Assembly (NCBI RefSeq): GCF_000733295.1 | Contig: NZ_JPMI01000045.1 | Span: forward strand, 79,831 to 143,830 | Direction: 5' to 3' | Length of the DNA stretch: 64,000 nt | From: Archangium violaceum Cb vi76 | GTDB taxonomy: Bacteria; Myxococcota; Myxococcia; Myxococcales; Myxococcaceae | Shown here: one piece after another, positions 18,801 through 35,118 of the stretch | How positions within the stretch are numbered: the stretch's first letter is position 1 | How the letters are laid out: the number at the start of each line of letters is the position of its first letter | Made by a program: the position numbers and the translations under genes | Notes under the pieces: generated by a model | Told to the model about the DNA's origin: nothing | Databases searched by the model: none | The model's input: only the letters and a program-made list of their open reading frames with translations

Positions 18801-18857
18801 CTCCTCGACCGGAACGGCAACGGACGCTTCGATGCCCCCGGCGTGGCCGCCCAGTGA
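15822..18857 (+). CDS. Large lipoprotein with PHP/CehA-type metallohydrolase domain
   Basis: 1,011 residues starting MSSPLRLLAA; the lipobox LTLAGC puts Cys at about 22. An N-terminal beta-rich region includes a carboxypeptidase-like or Ig-like domain (about 330-430). From about 545 it carries a PHP-type metal site: DLHVHG (about 547), STDHD (about 579), LNHPW, and NSDSH (about 765), as in the CehA/McbA family. Near the C-terminus is a calcium-binding, dockerin- or EF-hand-like loop DTGDNNGDGKVDRAD (about 937). PHP members hydrolyse phosphoesters or, in CehA/McbA, carbamate or ester bonds; the substrate here is unknown. Lipidation implies an envelope location. It sits between a secreted unknown and a beta-barrel gene with 14-bp gaps, suggesting one envelope unit. 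Confidence 0.85.
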   Translation: MSSPLRLLAASLALLGLTLAGCKKESCLGNDENCRVVSPCEKLSYSCEAASGSMLEVRTLTPTDKRVGSHDPVPGPETVPGGLNALGARGDILLGNDRAVAVIAGLGNTNLLDPNGGSLLDLSARGKDNDGLNQVLQVVGILPGDAAHYTSMKIIDERPTRVAVQFNGTLDGKPEFPIHTIYEMRPCEPGIRVRTEVLNTAVDPQLWALADGFYWSGREALPFTPAEGSGYQHPSFSLLSIGNAFKKFPYLTAAMASDPASSYAHVACGEADLLEGFQSDQISSSGLARTVVQPRDYLVFERFLAVSERGDVAAAADLALEARQKLRGEEYVTLSGVVTRNGAPVSTSGREVSVLVSEGELTTTQANRVPWTQVTPDKEGRFQARVPAGRDYVVELHAFGRKVADRQLDNVNADTDLGTLAVSSHSRLTVNVVDWVSNAGLDAEVFLVPVDDTTLKGTEGSLHGRFGTCAPWLGPPPGPSPACNRFLVRNGTATVDVPAGRFYLYAFKGPFWTIDRKTVSFGIEPTTTVELALYKLALQPLNTVGADLHVHGAASFDSSIPEYDRVLSFSATDLDVIVSTDHDVIYDYAQTVRELGLQNKMSAVVGLETTGHILWMKRPGASVPLVVGHYNFWPLEYDPTKPRNGAPPDELVEPGELFDRVKESAPPALRDQLLVQLNHPWSDAEFGRDLGYPRALALDTTKNLPASDDGTSAGMYVRTPKGGFANNGQHAQEVMNGTQNDMLLPYRAFWFYTLNQGQFAAGTANSDSHSLTDNTVGVPRNIVYTSTRPGTSFNTAEFNKALKAGESFGTNGPVIEATVDTASGPRRFGFTPFAPAADAQLRLRVSAAPWVPVEEVRIVVNGNVVKTLSGTDLFHPEDPLDLLSVESKLMRYNGNLALSELLSGVSGDAWVVVEAGARLPLAADFGGPDGKPDGIPDTGDNNGDGKVDRADIAEGSSYGPLRTPAPPTSEASSQFHFSQVVTGGYPMSFTNPFLLDRNGNGRFDAPGVAAQ

Positions 18858-18871
18858 ATCGAGGGCACACC

Positions 18872-19702
18872 GTGAACCCGTCCCGACTGCTCTCCGCGCT
18901 CGCCGTCCTGCTGCTGCTGCCCGCCACCGCTCGCGCCGAGGGCGGGTGTGAGCAGTGGCTCTCCCCCGCGCTGGCCGAGGGCCCCATCACCTTCGGCTTC
19001 CTGTCCGCCGATGTCGCCACCGGCCGCCGCGCCTGCCCCCGCACCGAGGTGGGCTTCGGCGTCCAGGGGGGCGCCATCATCGAGACGGAGAACTTCTACG
19101 GCTCCGTCACCGGGGCCGCCCTCCTCAGCGGCAGCTACGCCGTGCGCCCGGACCTGGAGGTCTTCGCCACGCTGGAGGCCACGCGCTTCCAGTTCGTCCA
19201 GAACGCCACCCTCACCGGCACCACCCTGCACCTGGGCCAGCTCACCGTGGGCGGCACCTGGGTGGCGCTGACTCGAGGCGCCTTCGTCCTCGCCCCGAGC
19301 GCGCGGCTGCAACTGCCCACGTCCTTCGCGAGCCCGAGGACCCGCACGCTGGGCGCCGAGGTGGGCGCCGCCCTGCTGTACCGGCCCACGAACCGCTTCG
19401 AGGTGCACGGCTACGTGGGCCTGGATGGAGACATGGGCCTGGGGGCGGGCCCCGCGCTGCCCCGCGCCGGCTTCCTGATGAACGTGGGTACCGAGTACGC
19501 GCTCTGCAGCGGCTTCGCCGCCGTGCTCGATGCCAACCTGCACTTCGGCCACCGGGCCGTGTTGGACTACGTGGCACCGGCGCTCGGGCTGCGCTTCCGC
19601 GCGGGCGAGCACTTTGGCGCGGAGCTGGGCGCCAGCCTGCCCCTGGTGGGGGCCGAGCGCGCACTCGCCATTGGCGGGCTGAAGGTCACATACCGGATGT
19701 AG
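18872..19702 (+). CDS. Outer-membrane beta-barrel-like protein
   Basis: 276 residues with a GTG start at 18872 (GAGGG just upstream); the longer ATG-initiated frame overlaps the preceding gene and is rejected. Signal peptide about 1-24 (LLLLPATARA). The mature part alternates hydrophobic and polar residues in repeated 8-12 residue strands (GAALLYRPTNRFEVHGYVGL, VGTEYALCSGFAAVLDANL), the pattern of a small outer-membrane barrel. The last residues are LKVTYRM rather than a classic C-terminal Phe. It lies 14 bp after the PHP lipoprotein and probably belongs to the same operon. Confidence 0.75.
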   Translation: MNPSRLLSALAVLLLLPATARAEGGCEQWLSPALAEGPITFGFLSADVATGRRACPRTEVGFGVQGGAIIETENFYGSVTGAALLSGSYAVRPDLEVFATLEATRFQFVQNATLTGTTLHLGQLTVGGTWVALTRGAFVLAPSARLQLPTSFASPRTRTLGAEVGAALLYRPTNRFEVHGYVGLDGDMGLGAGPALPRAGFLMNVGTEYALCSGFAAVLDANLHFGHRAVLDYVAPALGLRFRAGEHFGAELGASLPLVGAERALAIGGLKVTYRM

Positions 19703-19709
19703 TGTATCC

Positions 19710-19742
19710 CGTCCTGGACATGCCCCGCATGCATCCAGGACG
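19710..19742 (+). terminator. Strong hairpin after the envelope operon
   Basis: Nine-bp outer stem CGTCCTGGA/TCCAGGACG with an inner CATGC/GCATG stem and CCC loop, beginning seven bases after the barrel gene stop. There is no U-tract, so it may act as an RNA 3'-end stabiliser or a non-canonical terminator. Confidence 0.7.
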
Positions 19743-19843
19743 ATGATGCCCCGGGCGGACACACCCTCCAGGCGGGCGGCCCCCCGCCCGCACCCCAGCG
19801 GAATTCCCGGCTCGCATCTCGTGTCAGTGCGGCCAGATTCCTC

Positions 19844-22006
19844 ATGCAGCCGACTTCCCGACTTCGCGCTCCGCTGGCCCGCTCGACGCTCCTCAAGATG
19901 GGGGTGCGCATCGCGGTCGTCATCACCCTGACGACCTTCTTCAGCTACCTCCACATCCTGCACACGCTGCGCACCGAGGCCCTCGCGCACCTGGAGCAGC
20001 ACGTCACCGAGCGCGCCCAGAGCGAGCAGGGCATCTTCCTGCTGGCCGAGGACAACCTCGCCTTCATCAAGCGGGCCCTGGAGGAGCGCATCCGGGCCCT
20101 CGGCCCCGAGGACCTCGGCCCCCGCTTCGATCGGCTGTTCGTGCGAATGGCCGATGGCTCGGTTCGCAGCCGTCCCGAGGGATTCGATGGCACGAGGACG
20201 GTGGGCGTCTTCGTGCCCCGGGGCGTGAAGGTCGACGAGGACATGCGCCGCCGGCTGCTGGCCTCGTACGACGTGCTCACCTCCTACGGCCCCGCCTTCC
20301 ACGTCCGCTTCTCGGATACCTTCGTCACGCTGCCCGAGGGGCCCATCGTCATCTACTGGCCCGAGCATCCCACCTGGATCCATGACACCACGCCCGACTT
20401 CATGGTCACCCAACAGGTGTACTTCTCCACCAGCCTGCCGGAGAACAACCCGGAGCGGCGGACGCTCTGGTCCGAGGTCTACACGGACGAGGTCAGCGGC
20501 AGGTCCATGTCCACGTCCACCACCCCGCTGGACCTCGACGGCCGGCATGCCGCGTCCATCAGCCAGGACGTGATGCTGGAGGAGTTGATGGACCACACCA
20601 TCAACGATCACCTGCCCGGTGCGTACAACCTGCTCTTCCGCGATGACGGCACGCCCATCGTCCAACCCCCCACGCAGATGGAGGGCGAGCACCTGCGGCG
20701 CATCATCGAGAGCGTGAGGACCCGTCCGCCCGGGGTGTCCGTGTTGAAGCTGCCGGAGCACGACGAGTACCTCGCGGTGGCCCGGCTCCTGGGACCCGGC
20801 TGGAACCTCGTCACCGTGCTCCCCGAGCACGTGGTGTCCCAGCCCGCCCTCCTGGCCGCCCGCTACGTGTTGCTGCTCGGCATCCTGTCGCTCGTCCTGG
20901 AGCTGGCCATCATGGCCTGGGTCCTCCGGTGGCAGATCACCAGGCCCCTGCTCACCTTCACCCAGGCCACCGACCGCATCGCCTCCGGTGAATTCCAGGT
21001 GGAGCTGGACACCTCGCGCAATGACGAGCTGGGGCAGCTCGCCCACTCCTTCCAGTGCATGGTGGACGAGGTGCGGCGCCGCGAGAAGGCCCTGCGCGAG
21101 GCCAACGAGAGCCTGGAGCAGCGCGTCGAGGAGCGCACCCGCGAGCTCAAGGACGTACACCGGCAGCTGGTGCAGTCGGCCCGGCGCGCCGGCATGGCGG
21201 AGATCGCCACCAACGTGCTGCACAACGTGGGCAACGTGCTCAACAGCGTCTACACCGCCGCCCAGCTCGCCAGGGAGCGCATGACGAGCCTGCGCCTGGA
21301 GCACGTGAGCCGCGTGGCTGGCATGCTCCAGGAGCACCAGGACGACATCGGCGCCTTCCTCGCCCAGGACGAGCGCGGCAGGAACGTCCTGCCCTTCCTG
21401 GGCAAGCTGGGCCAGAACCTGCTCGAGGAGCGCAAGGAGATCGCCACGCTGCTGGATGACGTGGGCCGCTACACCGAGCACATCGGCGACATCGTGAAGG
21501 TGCAGCAGAACTACGCCCGCACGCCCCGGGTGCAGGAGCCCGTCCACCTGGAAGCGCTGGTGGAGGACGCCCTGCGCATCAACGCCGCCGGGCTCACCCG
21601 CCACCAGGTGAAGGTGGTGCGGCAGCTCGAGGCCCTGCCCCCGGTGCTCACCGACAAGCACAAGGCGATGATGATCCTCGTCAACCTCGTCAGCAACGCC
21701 AAGTACGCCATGGACGGCGTGCCCCCCGTCGAGCGGATCCTCACCGTGAAGATGGAGCGCACCCCCACCGGGCTGGTGCGCATCCAGGTCCACGACAACG
21801 GAATGGGCATCGCGCCGGAGATGCTCACCCGCATCTTCCAGTACGGCTTCACCACCCGCGAGGAGGGGCATGGCTTCGGCCTGCACTCCAGCGCCCTGGC
21901 GGCCCAGGAGCTGGGCGGCTCGCTCACCGTGCACAGCGAGGGACCCGGACAGGGGGCCACCTTCACGCTGGAGCTGCCCTACGCCTCGGCTCAACAGAGC
22001 GCCTGA
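19844..22006 (+). CDS. Membrane sensor histidine kinase, HNxGN type
   Basis: 720 residues. Two membrane segments (about 19-40 and 338-362) enclose a periplasmic sensor region of about 300 residues, probably Cache/PAS-like. A HAMP domain follows (about 365-415), then a coiled coil (EANESLEQRVEERTREL). The phospho-acceptor box reads VLHNVGNVLNS with His about 460, the variant H-box of a distinct histidine kinase subgroup. The HATPase domain has N-box VNLVSNAKYA and G-boxes DNGMGIAP and GHGFGLH. It precedes two response regulator genes on the same strand and most likely phosphorylates one or both. The ligand is unknown. Confidence 0.92.
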   Translation: MQPTSRLRAPLARSTLLKMGVRIAVVITLTTFFSYLHILHTLRTEALAHLEQHVTERAQSEQGIFLLAEDNLAFIKRALEERIRALGPEDLGPRFDRLFVRMADGSVRSRPEGFDGTRTVGVFVPRGVKVDEDMRRRLLASYDVLTSYGPAFHVRFSDTFVTLPEGPIVIYWPEHPTWIHDTTPDFMVTQQVYFSTSLPENNPERRTLWSEVYTDEVSGRSMSTSTTPLDLDGRHAASISQDVMLEELMDHTINDHLPGAYNLLFRDDGTPIVQPPTQMEGEHLRRIIESVRTRPPGVSVLKLPEHDEYLAVARLLGPGWNLVTVLPEHVVSQPALLAARYVLLLGILSLVLELAIMAWVLRWQITRPLLTFTQATDRIASGEFQVELDTSRNDELGQLAHSFQCMVDEVRRREKALREANESLEQRVEERTRELKDVHRQLVQSARRAGMAEIATNVLHNVGNVLNSVYTAAQLARERMTSLRLEHVSRVAGMLQEHQDDIGAFLAQDERGRNVLPFLGKLGQNLLEERKEIATLLDDVGRYTEHIGDIVKVQQNYARTPRVQEPVHLEALVEDALRINAAGLTRHQVKVVRQLEALPPVLTDKHKAMMILVNLVSNAKYAMDGVPPVERILTVKMERTPTGLVRIQVHDNGMGIAPEMLTRIFQYGFTTREEGHGFGLHSSALAAQELGGSLTVHSEGPGQGATFTLELPYASAQQSA

Positions 22007-22192
22007 GGGGACTCGCTCCTCCCCCTCCGCTTTCGTGGTGCAAGACTTCGAGAAAAATCTTACAGTGCCACTATCTGTGGGGGACAGAACATTCCATCGA
22101 CTTCCGGCAAACCGTCCCTTGAACCCGGCTCTCGACGGGTGGTGGCCGAAAGGCTTCTGCCCATGTCCCTCTATTGGCCCACAGGAGCGAGC

Positions 22193-22705
22193 ATGAGCAA
22201 TCCCACGGACAAGCGGCGGATCCTCGTCATCGATGACTCCGAGGCCATCCACACCGACTTCCGCCGCATCCTCAACCCCGAGCAGCGCCGCGGCCGGGAC
22301 GATCTGGATCTGCTGGAAGAGGCCCTCTTCGGCCCGACGCCGTCCCGAACCCATGACGTGGAGCCGGAGTTCGAGGTGGACTCGGCCTTCCAGGGGCAAG
22401 AAGGGCTGAGCAAGGTGCGCGAGGCCCTGGAGGCGGGCCGCCCCTACACGCTGGTGTTCCTCGACTACCGCATGCCCCCGGGATGGAACGGCGCGGAGAC
22501 GCTCCGGCGGCTGCGCGCGGTGGCGCCCACGCTGAACGTGGTGCTCTGCTCGGCCTACTCGGACTACTCGTGGACGGAGATCTTCCAGGAGTTCGGCGAG
22601 CAGCACACGCTGAGGGAGCTGCGCAAGCCCTTCAACGGCCAGGAGGTGCGCCAGCTCGCGCTCACCCTCACCGCGCCGAAGGAGAGCGCCTCGAAATCCG
22701 GGTGA
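22193..22705 (+). CDS. Response regulator, copy 1 of a tandem pair
   Basis: 170 residues from the ATG at 22193 (AGGAG upstream). It is a single receiver domain with no output domain. The acidic pocket is in LVIDDSE, the phospho-acceptor Asp91 in FLDYRMPPGWNG and the conserved Lys in LRKPFNG. It carries an unusual insertion of about 40 residues between the first strand and the phosphorylation strand (EQRRGRDDLDLLEEALFGP). This type is normally found beside HNxGN kinases, as here. It is nearly identical in most blocks to the next gene, so the pair arose by duplication. Confidence 0.9.
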   Translation: MSNPTDKRRILVIDDSEAIHTDFRRILNPEQRRGRDDLDLLEEALFGPTPSRTHDVEPEFEVDSAFQGQEGLSKVREALEAGRPYTLVFLDYRMPPGWNGAETLRRLRAVAPTLNVVLCSAYSDYSWTEIFQEFGEQHTLRELRKPFNGQEVRQLALTLTAPKESASKSG

Positions 22706-22851
22706 ACCCGGTGGCCCCCGCGAACCCCAGGGGCCCTCCTGACGAGCCCCAGGCTCCGCGTCATGAGGAATTCCCGTGACGGCTCCGGTGTCCATTCCGT
22801 CACACAGCCCCTGATATCCGGCAGGCCACTCCGCAGTCCTTTTCTGGTCCC

Positions 22852-23373
22852 ATGAGCGCGTGCGCGAACAAGAAGCGGGTCCTCGTCATCGACGACTCCG
22901 AGGCCATCCACACCGACTTCCGGAGGATCCTCAACCCCGAGCAACGCCGCGACCAGGATGATCTGGATCTACTGGAAGCGGCCCTGTTCGGCCCGGCGTC
23001 CGTGCCCGCCCCGGCCCTCGTGGATCCGGAGTTCGAGGTGGACTCGGCCTTCCAGGGACAGGAAGGCGTGGCGAAGATCCGCGAGGCCCTGATGTCGGGC
23101 CGGCCCTACGAGCTGGTGTTCCTCGACTACCGCATGCCACCCGGCTGGAATGGGGCCGAGACGCTCCGGCGGCTGCGCGCCGTGGCGCCCGCGCTGCGCG
23201 TGGTGCTCTGCTCGGCCTACTCCGACTACTCGTGGGGGGAGCTGCTCCAGGAGTTCAGCGATCTCCAACTGCTGAAGGAGCTGAGGAAGCCCTTCAACGG
23301 ACAGGAGGTGCGCCAGCTCGTGCTCACCCTCACCACGCCTCAGGACGGCTCCTGCGCGCCCCCCAGCCAGTAG
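22852..23373 (+). CDS. Response regulator, copy 2 of a tandem pair
   Basis: 173 residues, a paralogue of the preceding gene. It has the same LVIDDSEAIHTDFRRILNPE start block, Asp92 in FLDYRMPPGWNG and KPFNGQEVRQL end block; differences cluster in the inserted loop and the last helix. It too is a lone receiver. Its 3' end overlaps the 3' end of the last PKS gene by 34 bp on the opposite strand, so its final residues (QDGSCAPPSQ) are encoded by bases also used by the PKS. The 146-bp gap to copy 1 has no obvious terminator. Confidence 0.9.
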   Translation: MSACANKKRVLVIDDSEAIHTDFRRILNPEQRRDQDDLDLLEAALFGPASVPAPALVDPEFEVDSAFQGQEGVAKIREALMSGRPYELVFLDYRMPPGWNGAETLRRLRAVAPALRVVLCSAYSDYSWGELLQEFSDLQLLKELRKPFNGQEVRQLVLTLTTPQDGSCAPPSQ

Positions 23374-25583
23374 CGCTGGCGCTGGAAGGGATAGGTGGGT
23401 AGCGCCACCCGGCGCCGCGCGTACGGCGCATCGAAGGCGGCCCAGTCCACCTCCACGCCCTTCACGTACAGCTCGCCGAGCGTCTTCAACAGCCGCGGCC
23501 ACTCCGCTTCCGCCGGGTGCAGGAGGAGGGCTTCCGTGCCCTCCAGCGAGCCCGCGTCCGTCCGCTCCCGCGGCACCTGGCCCACCGCCCGCCGCAGCCC
23601 CTCCTCCAGGCCGAGCACTCCCGCGTCCACCGCCGCCACGTCCTCGCCCACGCCCTGCCCCACGGACCTCCGCGGCACCACGCCCCACGCGCGCCACAGC
23701 CGCGCCAGGGCCCACTCCAGCGCGAACACCGCGGCCCCGCCGTAGGATGCCTCCTTCAGGAGCGCGGACTCCGGGCCGAACAGCACCCGCACCAGCGGCT
23801 TCTCCAGCACGCCCTTCAGGGCCGCCGCGCACTGCTCCAGCGCCTCGCGGAAGACGGGCTGTGTCTCGTACAGCTCCCGGCCCATGCCGCCAGGCCACGT
23901 GCCCTCCGCGCCAAAGACGAACGCCACCTTCGGCGCCACCGTGACCGGGCCCCGTGCCTCCGCCACCAGGAGCCGCTCCCGCACCTGAGCGGCGTCACGG
24001 CCCACCACCGCCAACCGGTGCTCGAAGTGCGCGCGGCCCGCCGCCGCCGTGAAGCACACGTCTCCCAGCGGCTCACGGCCCTCCGCGAGTGCCCGGGCGT
24101 AACGGCCCGCCTGCGCTCGCAGCGACTCCTCGCTCCGCGCCGACAGCACCAGCACGTGCTCCGGCCGCTCCACCTCCCGCTTCACCTCCGGCCTCGCCGG
24201 TGCCTCCTCCAACACCACGTGCGCCAGCGTCCCCGTCCTCCCGTAGGACGTCACCCCCGCGATGCGCTGGCCCCGCGCCGGCTCCCACTCCGTCAGTTCC
24301 ACCGGCACCTTCACGCCCATGGACTTCCAGTCGATGTGCGGGTTGGGGTTCTTCAAGTGCAGGTGTGCCGGGAGCTGCCGGTGCCGCATCGCCAGCACCA
24401 CCTTCATCATCCCCACCACCCCCGAGGCCGCCTCCGGATAGCCCAGGTTCGTCTTCACCGAGCCCATCCACAGCGGCTCCCCGCCCTGGCGCCCCTCCTT
24501 CAGCACCGACCACGCCGCCTCCGCTTCGATGGAATCTCCCATCGCCGTCCCCGTGCCGTGCGCCTCCAGGTAGCTCACCTCGGCGGGCTGGACTCCCGCG
24601 CTCCCGAGCGCCTGACGGATGACGGACTGCTGCGCCACGCCATTGGGCACCGTGAACGAGCTGCTCGGGCCGTCATGCCCCACCGCCGAGCCCCGGATGA
24701 CCGCGAGGATGTTGGCGCCCCTCGCCTTCGCGTCCGACAACCGCTCCAGCACCAGCACCCCACAGGCCTCGGCCCGGCTGTACCCGTCCGCGGAGGCATC
24801 GAACGTCTTGCACCGCCCGTCCGGCGCCAGCGCCCCACTGCTCGACAGGTAGACGCTCGCCTCCGGTGACAGGATGAGGTTCACCCCCGCCGCCAGCGCC
24901 ATCGTGCACTCGCCATTGCGCAGGCTCTGGCAGGCCAGGTGCACCCCCACCAGCGACGACGCGCACGCCGTGTCCACCACCAGGCTCGGCCCCTGGAAGC
25001 CGAACAGGTACGACAGCCTCCCGGAGATGGCGCAGTTGGCCTTCGCGCCGATGAAGTACGGATCGATCGCCGCCAGTCCTCCCTGGTCCAGCGCGAGCTG
25101 CCCGTAGTCGTTGTTCATCACCCCCACGAACACGCCCACCCGATCCCTCCGGGTGCGCTCCACCGCGTGCCCGGCCCTCTCCAGCGCCTCCCAGGCCACC
25201 TCCAGCACCAGCCGCTGCTGCGGATCCATGCGCTCCGCTTCCCGCTGGGAGATGCCGAAGAACCGCGCGTCGAACCGGTCCACGTCCCTCAGGAAGCCCC
25301 CGCGCTTCGTGCGGATCTTCCCCTTCGCCTGGGGATCCGGATCGTACAGGGCCTCGGCGTCCCAGCGGCCCGATGGGAGCTCGCTGGTGGCGTCCACCCC
25401 CTTCACCATCAGCTCCCAGAGTTCCTCCGGGGCCTCCACGCCTCCTGGCAGCCGGCACGCCATGCCGACGATGGCGATGGGCTCACGGCGCGCGGCCTCG
25501 GCCTGCTCCAGCCGGGCCTCCAGCTTGCGGATCTTCACCAACTGCTGCTGCAACAGCTGGCGGTAGTTGATCTCCTCGGACAT
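23340..25583 (-). CDS. PKS3: truncated type I PKS, KS with lost His plus dead AT
   Basis: 747 residues. An N-terminal coiled-coil docking segment (NYRQLLQQQLVKIRKLEARL) is followed by a KS domain and a remnant AT. The KS keeps the nucleophile in DTACASS (Cys207) and the first His in EAHGTGT, but the second catalytic His is Tyr (NLGYPEA, about 382) and GTNAH reads GTLAH. The AT is shortened and its GHSxGE motif reads GQGVGE (about 645), so it has no catalytic Ser. The protein ends right after the post-AT linker YPFQRQRYW, with no ACP, reductive domain or thioesterase. It starts 10 bp after PKS2. A decarboxylating condensation is unlikely. It may dock with PKS2 and act in chain transfer or release, or be a decaying remnant. 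The frame is open throughout. Confidence 0.9.
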   Translation of the reverse strand: MSEEINYRQLLQQQLVKIRKLEARLEQAEAARREPIAIVGMACRLPGGVEAPEELWELMVKGVDATSELPSGRWDAEALYDPDPQAKGKIRTKRGGFLRDVDRFDARFFGISQREAERMDPQQRLVLEVAWEALERAGHAVERTRRDRVGVFVGVMNNDYGQLALDQGGLAAIDPYFIGAKANCAISGRLSYLFGFQGPSLVVDTACASSLVGVHLACQSLRNGECTMALAAGVNLILSPEASVYLSSSGALAPDGRCKTFDASADGYSRAEACGVLVLERLSDAKARGANILAVIRGSAVGHDGPSSSFTVPNGVAQQSVIRQALGSAGVQPAEVSYLEAHGTGTAMGDSIEAEAAWSVLKEGRQGGEPLWMGSVKTNLGYPEAASGVVGMMKVVLAMRHRQLPAHLHLKNPNPHIDWKSMGVKVPVELTEWEPARGQRIAGVTSYGRTGTLAHVVLEEAPARPEVKREVERPEHVLVLSARSEESLRAQAGRYARALAEGREPLGDVCFTAAAGRAHFEHRLAVVGRDAAQVRERLLVAEARGPVTVAPKVAFVFGAEGTWPGGMGRELYETQPVFREALEQCAAALKGVLEKPLVRVLFGPESALLKEASYGGAAVFALEWALARLWRAWGVVPRRSVGQGVGEDVAAVDAGVLGLEEGLRRAVGQVPRERTDAGSLEGTEALLLHPAEAEWPRLLKTLGELYVKGVEVDWAAFDAPYARRRVALPTYPFQRQRYWLGGAQEPS

Positions 25584-25593
25584 GTCCGCCCCC

Positions 25594-35114
<9,521 letters not shown>

Positions 35115-35118
<4 letters not shown>

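Noticed and set aside
15780..22795. Long minus-strand open frames opposite the lipoprotein, barrel and kinase genes
   Set aside because: Low-complexity translations with no motif; the plus strand carries signal peptides and recognisable domains across the same span.
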